Part shown: positions 41,351 to 49,705 of the stretch, in pieces
Layout: every line of letters starts with the position of its first letter
Position numbering within the stretch: position 1 is the stretch's first letter
Origin: VXPQ01 sp965248175
GTDB taxonomy: Bacteria > Bacteroidota > Rhodothermia > Rhodothermales > VXPQ01
Direction of reading: 5' to 3'
DNA length: 64,000 nucleotides
NCBI GenBank assembly: GCA_965248175.1
Contig: OZ252093.1
Coordinates: 1,426,001-1,490,000 of the forward strand
Notes under the pieces: model-generated
Database searches by the model: none
Seen by the model: only the letters and a program-made list of their open reading frames with translations
What the model was told of the DNA's origin: nothing
Position numbers and translations under genes: made by a program

Positions 41351-42574
41351 ATGTCGTTGCGTTTTGAGGTGGGCATGCCTCATGTGTTGCCGCTTCTCCA
41401 ATCCGGTTCTCTTCCTTTCACCTGTTTCCCCGTTACCCCTGTGCATGCCGAAGACCGGTTCGATGTAGCATTCGCCCTGTACGGCGATCTGCGCAATAAT
41501 TCGAGGGCGCTCCGGCAACTCAGGGTTCTTGGCGATGCCGGCCTGCGCATCCGGATCGTTGCCGCTGGGCCGGGAGAACCCGGCGCTCCGGAAATACCTG
41601 GCGCAAGCCTGTGCGCCGTACCCATCTCCGGCTTCTCGGGCCCTCGTTTTTTTCTGGAATTACACCGCCGCGCGTGCGAGGCGCTTCTCGAAACGCCGGC
41701 GCGGCTGTATCATGCATCGGGCCTTTACGTGCTGCCGGCTGCCTGTTCGGCGGCCCGCAAGTACGGGGGGCGCGTCGTGTATGATGCCCGGGAATTGTAC
41801 ACCCATGTTTCCGCTACGGCCGGAAGACCCTGGGTGCGCGCGTTCTGGTACATGCTCGAACGCCGGTACATCCGCCGGGCCGATGCCGTCCTGACCGTGG
41901 GGAACGCCATTGCAGACAGGCTCGCTGAAACATACGGGGTTGTTCGTCCTGCGGTGCTCTATAACATTCCCGACCGGAAACCTTCTGCTCTGTCGCCGTC
42001 TCCGCTTGTCCCGGACCTCGACCCGGATACCGTGACGCTGCTGCATCAGGGCCACATGATGAAAGATCGTGGCTGCGAGCAGCTCGTGGACGCCATGCGG
42101 GACATCGAAGGCGCCATGCTCGTGTTCCTTGGCGGAGGACCGCTTCGCCCTGCGCTGCAAAAGCAGACAGCCGACGCCGGGATCGCCGATCGCATACGTT
42201 TCGTCGATTCCGTGCCCTCGGACCGGCTGCCGGCGTACACAGCTTCCGCCGATCTTGGCGTAACACTGCTTCAGGATACCTGCCTGAACCATCGCTTCGC
42301 TCTGCCGAACAAATTGTTCCAGTACTTTATGGCCGGGCTTCCGGTGGTTGCCTCGGATCTGCCCGAAATCCGGCGGGTGGTTGCCCCGCACGATACAGGT
42401 ATCCTGGTCGAACCCGGCAATCGCACCGCACTGGTGGCCGCCCTGCGCCGGGCCGTCGCACAGAAACCGCTTCGGGAGCAGTGGCGTCAAAACATTCCCC
42501 GCGTCTTCGAAACTTTTAACCCGGATTCGGTATCACAACGCCTTATGCATATCTACGGGGAATTGCTCCGATGA
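41351..42574 (+). CDS. GT4-type glycosyltransferase
   Basis: A 407-residue GT-B fold protein. The C-terminal half has the nucleotide-sugar site: VTLLHQGHMMKDRGCEQLVD, LVFLGGGPLRPAL, then the E-x7-E-like region LPNKLFQYFMAGLPVVASDL followed by PEIRR. The N-terminal half has VYDARELYTHVSATAG typical of envelope glycosyltransferases. Substrate unknown; it probably builds a surface polysaccharide or glycolipid. It overlaps the next gene by ATGA. Confidence 0.85.
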   Translation: MSLRFEVGMPHVLPLLQSGSLPFTCFPVTPVHAEDRFDVAFALYGDLRNNSRALRQLRVLGDAGLRIRIVAAGPGEPGAPEIPGASLCAVPISGFSGPRFFLELHRRACEALLETPARLYHASGLYVLPAACSAARKYGGRVVYDARELYTHVSATAGRPWVRAFWYMLERRYIRRADAVLTVGNAIADRLAETYGVVRPAVLYNIPDRKPSALSPSPLVPDLDPDTVTLLHQGHMMKDRGCEQLVDAMRDIEGAMLVFLGGGPLRPALQKQTADAGIADRIRFVDSVPSDRLPAYTASADLGVTLLQDTCLNHRFALPNKLFQYFMAGLPVVASDLPEIRRVVAPHDTGILVEPGNRTALVAALRRAVAQKPLREQWRQNIPRVFETFNPDSVSQRLMHIYGELLR

Positions 42575-43113
42575 GCGTCATGAATCGTCCCGGATCGTTT
42601 ATTTCGTTTGGTCTTGCCAGTCTGCTTGCGTTTTCAGCCTGCATGCTTGCGTCGGCAGACGTACGTGCGCAAGACGCCAGCGTACCTGCTGAAGGACTTG
42701 ACTGGAAAGCATTCGAAGAGGCCGTAACGCAGGCAGAGACGCAGGACAAGAAATTGATCGTAGACGTTTATGCGGCGTGGTGTCCCTGGTGCCGGCGATT
42801 GCAACGCGAGGTCTACACGGATGAATCGGTGCAGGCGTATGTCCGTGACCATTTCGTGCTGACCCGTCTCGATGCGGAGAACACGGCGGACAGTCTCAGT
42901 TTCCACGATTATACGCTGACCCCCTCGGAAATGGCGGCCGGCCTCGGCGCTTCGGGATTTCCGACCACGGTATTTCTGGATGAGGAAGGCAGATATATCA
43001 CCCGTTTGCCCGGCTTTATGGTGGCTCCGGAGTTTCTGGAGGTGCTGACCTACATCGGAAGCGACGCGTTCGTGGATTTTACCTTCGAGGAATACCAGGG
43101 GAAGGAGGAATAG
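42571..43113 (+). CDS. Exported thioredoxin-like protein (CPWC)
   Basis: A 180-residue protein with an N-terminal signal sequence (LASLLAFSACMLASADVRA) and a thioredoxin fold: LIVDVYAAWCPWCRRLQRE with C71/C74, then ASGFPTTVFLDEEGRYI with the cis-Pro. Probably reduces or forms disulfides in the periplasm. A SAC sequence in the signal region could instead be a lipobox, with C24 as the lipidated Cys. It begins in the stop codon of the glycosyltransferase. Confidence 0.82.
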   Translation: MSVMNRPGSFISFGLASLLAFSACMLASADVRAQDASVPAEGLDWKAFEEAVTQAETQDKKLIVDVYAAWCPWCRRLQREVYTDESVQAYVRDHFVLTRLDAENTADSLSFHDYTLTPSEMAAGLGASGFPTTVFLDEEGRYITRLPGFMVAPEFLEVLTYIGSDAFVDFTFEEYQGKEE

Positions 43114-43133
43114 GGGAACCGGATTTCCCGGTG

Positions 43134-43141
43134 TATCTTTG
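43134..43141 (+). promoter_or_regulatory. TATCTTTG, exact TAnnTTTG -7 box before plsC
   Basis: The octamer is 25 bp upstream of the acyltransferase ATG. No TTG is found 19-21 bp upstream, so only the -7 element is supported. Confidence 0.35.
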
Positions 43142-43165
43142 GACGTTATCCTTTCCCCTGTGCGC

Positions 43166-43939
43166 ATGTACCGCATTCTGAACGTCCTGAGGATATTCCG
43201 GCTGATGCTTTCGAGTACGTTGCAGGCGAACCGAAAAGCTGCGGGTCTGGAGCGTACGGACGAGTTGCGGTGCCGGGCCCAACAGATTCACGAGGGGTGC
43301 GTGCAGATTTGCGAACGGGTGGGCATCCGCGTACGGGCGAAAGGGAAGATGCCGGACCGGTCGGGCATGCTCGTGGTGGCGAATCACTTTGGAGTACTCG
43401 ATTCGATTATTCTCGCTTCCGTGGCGCCCATGGCGCCTGTTGCCCGGGCCGACCTGCAGGGCTGGCCGTTCATTGGCAACGTGTCTATTGCGCACGGTAT
43501 GATTCCTGTGGACAGGGACCACCGGACCGCTGCCGCTTCTTTTGTCAAACGGGTTGGCGAGCGGCTGGCGACCGGGTTGAACGTGCTTGTTTTTCCGGAG
43601 GGAAACACCAGCGAGGAGCGCTCTATCCGCCCCTTCAAGACAGGCGCATTCGAGGCCGTGGCCGGAAAGGCCGGCAGCATGGTGCTGCCCGTGTATCTGT
43701 CTCTTGAGAGCGTAGAGGACGAAGCGGCAACCGAGAATGTACGCCGCCGCATCGTATGGCTGGAGCATACGTCCTTCTGGACGCACCTGTGGGGTCTGGC
43801 TGCGCTGCGGGGCCTGGAATACACGGTACATATCGGCGAACCGATATCCACCGAAGGGCGGAATCGCAAGGAATTGGCACAACTTGCCCGCAATGCGGTT
43901 GAACAAATTCGGGTATCTCTGCATCCGGCCCGCCCCTGA
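43166..43939 (+). CDS. 1-acyl-glycerol-3-phosphate acyltransferase (PlsC-like)
   Basis: A 257-residue membrane-associated acyltransferase. Motif I is VVANHFGVLDS (H74, D79 of the NHxxxxD form), motif II lies near PFIGNVSIAHGMIPVDRD, motif III is VFPEGNTSEERSIRPFKTGA, and motif IV is VLPVYLSLE. It would add the second acyl chain in phospholipid synthesis or act in a lipid A/ornithine-lipid branch. The ATG at 43166 is preferred to a TTG at 43139. Confidence 0.87.
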   Translation: MYRILNVLRIFRLMLSSTLQANRKAAGLERTDELRCRAQQIHEGCVQICERVGIRVRAKGKMPDRSGMLVVANHFGVLDSIILASVAPMAPVARADLQGWPFIGNVSIAHGMIPVDRDHRTAAASFVKRVGERLATGLNVLVFPEGNTSEERSIRPFKTGAFEAVAGKAGSMVLPVYLSLESVEDEAATENVRRRIVWLEHTSFWTHLWGLAALRGLEYTVHIGEPISTEGRNRKELAQLARNAVEQIRVSLHPARP

Positions 43940-43987
43940 TCGGGTTTTCCATGACCCTTTCGCGAGGCCCACGAGGATTGTTGCGCC

Positions 43988-45595
43988 ATGACCGACAAAC
44001 GACTCGACAAGCGATTGCGTACGAGCATCCATGTCCTGATCGGCATTGGACTGGTGTTGGTCGGGCTTGCAGTGGGCATTTTGTGGGTGCTGGTCACGGG
44101 GGCTAACGAGCGTGCCCTTCCCCTGCAAACGCGCATGGTGGAGCACGTCCAGTTGGGTCGTCCGTATACGCCATCGGACATTCCGGTCGCGGATTCGCTG
44201 GAACGATTGCCAGACATCACTGCCCTGAATCGGGTATTTCGCCAGGTAGCCGACCGGGTCACGCCCTCGGTGGTTTACATAGAGGTGGAGGTGCCCTTCA
44301 CAGGGGATCGGTATCACGATTTCGATGACGAAGAGGGGCGCTTTTTCCGGAGAGATCCGTCGCAGGAAGCGGTAGGGAGCGGGGTGTTGATCAGCCCGCA
44401 GGGGTATGTGGTGACGAATCACCATGTGGTGGAGCATGCGGAACGCGTCCGGGTGACCCTTTCCGATAAGCGCGCGTTCGATGCCCGGATCGTGGGCACC
44501 GACCCCTCCACGGATATTGCCGTGCTCGAAATAGAAGGCGGCGAGGATCTCCCCGCGATCTTATTCGGCGATTCCGACGGGTTGCATGCGGGCGAGTGGG
44601 TGCTTGCCGTGGGCAATCCGTTCCGGCTTACTTCGACCGTTACGGCGGGGATCGTCAGCGCTACGGGCCGCCAGGTGAATATCATCAAGGACGATTTCGG
44701 GATCGAGGATTTCATTCAGACCGACGCCGCCATCAATCCCGGTAATTCGGGAGGGGCCGTCGTCAATCTGAACGGCGAGCTGGTGGGTATTTCCACGGCC
44801 ATCGCCACCGAGACCGGGTCGTACGAAGGGTACGGATTCGCAGTCCCCGTCAACCTGATGGCGCGTGTCGCCGGCGATCTTATCGAGTATGGAGAAGTGC
44901 AGCGGGGGTATATGGGCGTGCGTATTCAGACCGTGGACGCGGTGCTGGCGCGCCGGCTCGGTATGGACCGGATTCGCGGCGTGTATATCGCCGGGGTTGC
45001 GAATAACGGCTCGGCAGCCCTTGCGGGCATGCGTGGCGAGGACGTCATCTTGTCGGTGGACGATCGCACGGTGAATGCCTCCAACGAGTTGCAGAGCATG
45101 ATTGCGCGCAGACGTCCGGGAGATATGTTGATCGTACAGGTGTGGCGGGATGGCGAGGTTCGCGAACTCCCGGTGGAATTACAGCCCCGCGACGCTCCGG
45201 CGTATACAGCATGGTTCGGCCAATTCGAAAGGGAACCGCGTCTGCCTGAAGAGTCTCCCGTTCCCGAACCGCCCTCTACTCCGGGAGAACGCGAGAGCAT
45301 CTATGCGTTGGGGGATTGGGGTATTGGTCTGCGGGAGCTTACTGCGGAGGAGGCCAGCGATTTCGACATAGAGGAAGGCGTGTATGTTGCCTGGGTAGAG
45401 CACGGCAGTCCGGCAGGCGAGGCCGGGTTGCCGAGGGATGCGGCGATCGTGCAGATCGAGGGGATGGATATCGGCTCTCCCGGTCAGGCGTTGCGCGCAT
45501 TGAGCCGGGCGTCCCGTTCGGGAGAATGGGTGCTCGTCAAAGTACGCCGGCGCGACGGCAGCGCCGCGTTTTACGAAATGGAAGTTCCCCGGTGA
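43988..45595 (+). CDS. HtrA/DegP-type periplasmic serine protease with two PDZ domains
   Basis: A 535-residue protein. A single N-terminal membrane anchor (about 13-36) takes the place of a cleavable signal. The trypsin-like domain has H146 in VVTNHHVV, D176 in DPSTDIAVLE and S254 in NPGNSGGAVV. PDZ1 spans about 300-400 (GYMGVRIQTVDAVLAR) and a divergent PDZ2 follows (about 430-530, GIGLRELTAEEASDF). It would degrade misfolded envelope proteins. It lies 2 bp upstream of aroC, an unusual pairing. Confidence 0.9.
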   Translation: MTDKRLDKRLRTSIHVLIGIGLVLVGLAVGILWVLVTGANERALPLQTRMVEHVQLGRPYTPSDIPVADSLERLPDITALNRVFRQVADRVTPSVVYIEVEVPFTGDRYHDFDDEEGRFFRRDPSQEAVGSGVLISPQGYVVTNHHVVEHAERVRVTLSDKRAFDARIVGTDPSTDIAVLEIEGGEDLPAILFGDSDGLHAGEWVLAVGNPFRLTSTVTAGIVSATGRQVNIIKDDFGIEDFIQTDAAINPGNSGGAVVNLNGELVGISTAIATETGSYEGYGFAVPVNLMARVAGDLIEYGEVQRGYMGVRIQTVDAVLARRLGMDRIRGVYIAGVANNGSAALAGMRGEDVILSVDDRTVNASNELQSMIARRRPGDMLIVQVWRDGEVRELPVELQPRDAPAYTAWFGQFEREPRLPEESPVPEPPSTPGERESIYALGDWGIGLRELTAEEASDFDIEEGVYVAWVEHGSPAGEAGLPRDAAIVQIEGMDIGSPGQALRALSRASRSGEWVLVKVRRRDGSAAFYEMEVPR

Positions 45596-45597
45596 TT

Positions 45598-46794
45598 ATG
45601 ATACGTTTTCTGACTGCGGGGGAATCGCACGGCGAGGCGCTTGTGGGGATCGTCGAAGGAATGCCGGCGGGCGTACCGCTTGCGTCCGACGATATTGACC
45701 GCCAGTTGGCCCGGCGTTGGCAGGGCTACGGGCGGGGAGGCCGGGCGAAGTTCGAACGGGACCGGATACATATCTATTCAGGGGTGCGCTTTTCCAGAAC
45801 GATGGGAAGCCCCATCGCCTTGCGCCTCGATAATGCGGCCTACCGAAAGGACCGGTCCGGATGGCCCGAGGTCATGGCCTTGACCGGCACGGGAGAAGGC
45901 GTGGAAAAGGTGACGCTGCCGAGGCCGGGCCATGCAGACCTGACCGGCTTGCAGAAATACGGTTTCGACGATATCCGGCCCGTTATCGACCGGGCCAGTG
46001 CGCGCGAGACGGCCATGCGGGTAGCGTGCTGCACCCTTGCACGGCAATTCCTGGCCCAGTTCGGTATCGAGGTGGGCAGCCATGTGGTGCGCATCGGGGA
46101 AGTAGGGCATCCGGGAGACGGGGCAGATAGGGTAGCAAAACTTCTCGGAGAAGGGGCGGAGAAGGTGAGCGAGGCCGCCGATGCGAGCGAAGTGCGCATG
46201 CTGGACACGGCGCTCACCCGCCGGTGCATCGAGCATATCGATGCAACGAAGCAGCAGGGAGATTCGCTGGGCGGCGCCTATGAAGTGATCGTATCGGGCG
46301 TTCCGGCGGGGCTCGGTTCGTATGTGCACTGGGACCGGCGGCTCGATGGGCGCCTGGCGCAGGCCATCCTGTCTATTCAGGGCCAGAAAGCGGTCGAGAT
46401 CGGCGACGGAGTGGCCGGCTCAGCGCGTCCGGGATCGCGGGTGCACGACCCTATCGTAAGCGACGGGAAGGATTTTTCCCGGCGCACCAATCATGCAGGC
46501 GGCGTGGAAGGCGGCATGTCGAACGGTATGCCCATCGTGGTCCGCGGCTACATGAAGCCCATTCCTACGCTCATCAAGCCGCTCGATACGGTGGACGTGG
46601 CTTCGGGCGCTGCACAGCCGACCCGGTACGAGCGAAGCGATGTCACCTCCGTGCCGGCGGCCTCGACCGTTGCGGAGGCCACGGTGGCGCTGGTGATCGC
46701 CAATGCATTTCTGGAAAAGTTCGGTGGGGACAGTCTTTCGGAGATTCGCGTCCGCTACGATGCCGAAGTCGCCGGGTCGAATCGGACAGGGTAG
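45598..46794 (+). CDS. aroC: Chorismate synthase
   Basis: A 398-residue FMN-dependent enzyme converting EPSP to chorismate. The N-terminal signature TAGESHGEALVGIVEGMPAG, the GRGGRAKFERDRI loop, RASARETAMRVACCTLARQ and the C-terminal TNHAGGVEGGMSNG and RYERSDVTSVPAASTVAE all fit. The ATG at 45598 follows the protease stop by 2 bp. Longer upstream open frame belongs to an overlapping frame inside the protease gene and is ignored. Confidence 0.95.
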   Translation: MIRFLTAGESHGEALVGIVEGMPAGVPLASDDIDRQLARRWQGYGRGGRAKFERDRIHIYSGVRFSRTMGSPIALRLDNAAYRKDRSGWPEVMALTGTGEGVEKVTLPRPGHADLTGLQKYGFDDIRPVIDRASARETAMRVACCTLARQFLAQFGIEVGSHVVRIGEVGHPGDGADRVAKLLGEGAEKVSEAADASEVRMLDTALTRRCIEHIDATKQQGDSLGGAYEVIVSGVPAGLGSYVHWDRRLDGRLAQAILSIQGQKAVEIGDGVAGSARPGSRVHDPIVSDGKDFSRRTNHAGGVEGGMSNGMPIVVRGYMKPIPTLIKPLDTVDVASGAAQPTRYERSDVTSVPAASTVAEATVALVIANAFLEKFGGDSLSEIRVRYDAEVAGSNRTG

Positions 46795-46875
46795 TAGACG
46801 AGCAGGCGAAAGAACGTATATTCCGGGCGGATATTTAGAGAAGCGCACGGAGCATTTTATCTGTCCGAAACAACG

Positions 46876-49548
46876 ATGTCTACGAAGGAAACGTCCCGCA
46901 AGGAGCAAGTCGATCGCAGTACGGCGTACCGTCCCGCCGAGATCGAAGCCAAATGGTATGCCTGGTGGGAGGAGAGCGACCTCTTCCGGGTCCAGCCGCA
47001 TTCCGGCAAGCCGCCGCATGTCATTGTCATGCCGCCCCCCAATGTGACTGGCGCGCTGCATATGGGGCATGCGCTGCAGGACACCATTCAGGACGCCGTG
47101 ACACGCCTCCGGCGCATGCAGGGCTACGAAGCGCTCTGGATGCCGGGCATGGATCATGCCGGCATTGCAACGCAGAATGTCGTGGAGCAGCAACTGGCCA
47201 AAGAGGGCAAGACTCGTTACGATCTTGGCCGCGAGCGTTTCGTCGAGCACGTTTGGGCGTGGAAGCACGAATACGGCGGCAGGATTCTCGAACAGAAACG
47301 CCGCCTCGGAGACTCGTGCGACTGGAGCAGAGAGCGGTTTACGATGGACGAGGGCTTCACACGGGCGGTGCAGGAAGTGTTCGTGCGTCTGTATGAAGAA
47401 GGGCTGATCTATCGGGGGGATTATCTGGTCAACTGGGACCCGGAAAACCGGACGGCCCTCTCCGACGAGGAAGTGGACAATGTGGAGCGGGAAGGGCACT
47501 TGTGGTATATCAATTATCCGCTGGCGGACGCTTCCGGCGCAATTACGGTCGCCACGACCCGCCCGGAAACGATGCTGGGGGATACGGCGGTTGCCGTGCA
47601 TCCCGACGATCCGCGCTATACCGACCTGATCGGGAAAAAGGTCGTCCTTCCGCTTGCGGGTCGGGAGATTCCCGTTATTGCGGACGAGTATGTCAAAATG
47701 GATTTTGGCGGCGGGGCGCTGAAGGTCACGCCTGCGCACGACCGGAACGATTTCGAGATCGGGCGGCGGCACGGCCTCGAAGTCATCAATGTGATCCGGC
47801 CCGACGGGGCGATCAACGAGCAGGGGGGAGTGTACGAGGGAATGGATCGTTTTGCCGCCCGCGACCGCGTGGTGGCGGACCTCGAGGCGGAAGGGCTGCT
47901 TGTCAGGACAGAGGCCATGAAAGGCACGGTACCTGTGTCGAGCCGGTCCAAGGCGGTCGTCGAACCCCTCATTTCCCGGCAGTGGTTCGTGAAAATGGCG
48001 CCGCTTGCCGAACCGGCCATCGAGGCGGTTCGCACAGGCAAGGTCACGTTTCACCCGAAGCGCTGGGAGAACGAGTACTTCCGGTGGATGGAAAACATCC
48101 GGGACTGGACCATCTCGCGGCAGCTCTGGTGGGGGCACCGCATTCCTGTCTGGTATCATACCGGTGAGGATGGCAAGATCGACGAACGGCGCGGGTATGT
48201 CGTTTCGGTGGATCAGCCTGCTCCCGGCATGGTGCAGGACGAGGATGTGCTCGACACTTGGTTTTCGTCGTGGTTGTGGCCGTTCGCCACGCTGGGATGG
48301 CCGGAGGAGACGGAGGACCTTGCGTATTTCTACCCCACGCAGGTGCTCGTATCCGGGTACGACATTCTTTTCTTCTGGATCGCCCGCATGATTATGGCGG
48401 GATGCCGCTTCATGGGCGAGCCGCCCTACAGTGACATCTTCATTACGGGGATGATCAAGGACAAGCAGGGGCGCTGGATGTCGAAAAGTCTCGGAAACGG
48501 CATCGATCCGCTGGACATGATCGATCAGTACGGCGCCGATGCCGTCCGCTTCTCGCTGGTCATCTTGTGCGCCCAGGGGCAGGACATCCGGCTGGACCCG
48601 ACGAAATTCGAGATGGGCCGCAATTTTGCGAACAAGATATGGAATGCATTCAAGGTGTTCGGGCGGTTCATGGAGACAGGGGAAACGTACCGCCGGGCCC
48701 GCTCTTTCGAGGAACTGGAACTGGTGGAGCGGTGGATGCTGCACCGGCTGCACGCTGCGATCGGGGAGGTGAACGAGGCGCTGGCGCGCTATCGCCTCAA
48801 CGAGGCGCTGGGCCGGATATACGATCTTTTCCGGAAGGATTACTGCGACTGGTATCTCGAACTGATCAAGCCGGCGCCGGGCGAGGAGCCGGATGAGGAA
48901 ACGCTGGCGCTCGCCATCGAACTCTACGATGCGACGATTCGGCTGCTACACCCGTTCATGCCGTTTATCACCGAGGAGTTGTGGGCGCAGTTACAGCCCC
49001 GGGAGGAGGGGGCCTGCTGTATGACGGCGCCCTGGCCCGAGCAGGACGTTTCCCTGATGGACGGGGACGCTGCTGCTACGTTCGACCTGATACAGGACAT
49101 CGTATCCGGCATTCGTACCATCCGAAGCGAGTATGGGGTAGCGCCCGGTGCGGAGATCGAGGCGCTGGTGCATGTTTCCTCGGATGCGGAAGCAATTGGC
49201 GCGGCTCTGGCGGCGCGCGCGGACTATTTCCGGAAGCTGGCCCGGGTGCACACGCTGACCGTGGGCAGCGATCTGGTGCGTCCGACCGGCGCCGCCTCGC
49301 ATGTTGTCGGTCCGTGCGAGGTGTTCGTTCCGCTGGCCGGGATCATCGATCTCGATGTGGAACGCGAGCGCTTGCGCAAGGAGGTCACGCAAAAGGAACG
49401 TTTTCTCGACAGCGTGCGCCGGAAGTTGCAGAACGAACAGTTCGTTACCAGAGCGCAGCCCGAGGTAGTCGAACGGGAGCGCAGAAAGGAGCGGGACGCC
49501 GCCGCAGACATTGCCCGACTGCGAAGGAACCTCGAACAGCTGGGATAA
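46876..49548 (+). CDS. valS: Valyl-tRNA synthetase
   Basis: An 890-residue class I synthetase. The HIGH motif is LHMGH in PPPNVTGALHMGHALQ, the editing domain carries TTRPETMLGDTAVAVHPDD, and a C-terminal coiled coil (about 815-885) is present as in bacterial ValS. The KMSKS loop reads WMSKS (534-538) in KQGRWMSKSLGN, so its first Lys is replaced by Trp. Length and order are otherwise normal, and this is probably a tolerated variant. Confidence 0.95.
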   Translation: MSTKETSRKEQVDRSTAYRPAEIEAKWYAWWEESDLFRVQPHSGKPPHVIVMPPPNVTGALHMGHALQDTIQDAVTRLRRMQGYEALWMPGMDHAGIATQNVVEQQLAKEGKTRYDLGRERFVEHVWAWKHEYGGRILEQKRRLGDSCDWSRERFTMDEGFTRAVQEVFVRLYEEGLIYRGDYLVNWDPENRTALSDEEVDNVEREGHLWYINYPLADASGAITVATTRPETMLGDTAVAVHPDDPRYTDLIGKKVVLPLAGREIPVIADEYVKMDFGGGALKVTPAHDRNDFEIGRRHGLEVINVIRPDGAINEQGGVYEGMDRFAARDRVVADLEAEGLLVRTEAMKGTVPVSSRSKAVVEPLISRQWFVKMAPLAEPAIEAVRTGKVTFHPKRWENEYFRWMENIRDWTISRQLWWGHRIPVWYHTGEDGKIDERRGYVVSVDQPAPGMVQDEDVLDTWFSSWLWPFATLGWPEETEDLAYFYPTQVLVSGYDILFFWIARMIMAGCRFMGEPPYSDIFITGMIKDKQGRWMSKSLGNGIDPLDMIDQYGADAVRFSLVILCAQGQDIRLDPTKFEMGRNFANKIWNAFKVFGRFMETGETYRRARSFEELELVERWMLHRLHAAIGEVNEALARYRLNEALGRIYDLFRKDYCDWYLELIKPAPGEEPDEETLALAIELYDATIRLLHPFMPFITEELWAQLQPREEGACCMTAPWPEQDVSLMDGDAAATFDLIQDIVSGIRTIRSEYGVAPGAEIEALVHVSSDAEAIGAALAARADYFRKLARVHTLTVGSDLVRPTGAASHVVGPCEVFVPLAGIIDLDVERERLRKEVTQKERFLDSVRRKLQNEQFVTRAQPEVVERERRKERDAAADIARLRRNLEQLG

Positions 49549-49624
49549 GGCGGGTTCCTGGAGATTGCGCATAGGGGTTCGATCCAGTTTACGAGAGCAT
49601 CGAGCGTTTTCCGGACCAGGCGCC

Positions 49625-49655
49625 TTGGTACATTCAGCCCGGTGTGTTACATTGC
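49625..49655 (+). promoter_or_regulatory. Candidate promoter (TTG-N20-TACATTGC) for the giant repeat protein
   Basis: TTG at 49625-49627 and TACATTGC at 49648-49655, about 50 bp before the proposed start codon. Confidence 0.45.
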
Positions 49656-49705
49656 TTATGCAGTACCTGCGGTATTTCATTTCTCGGACATGATTGCATG
49701 ATTGA

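Noticed and set aside
46420..48753. Very long open frame (about 777 codons) on the minus strand opposite aroC and valS
   Set aside because: It is antisense to two complete essential genes, has no recognisable domain, and is rich in His, Arg and Pro as expected for a shadow frame in GC-rich DNA.
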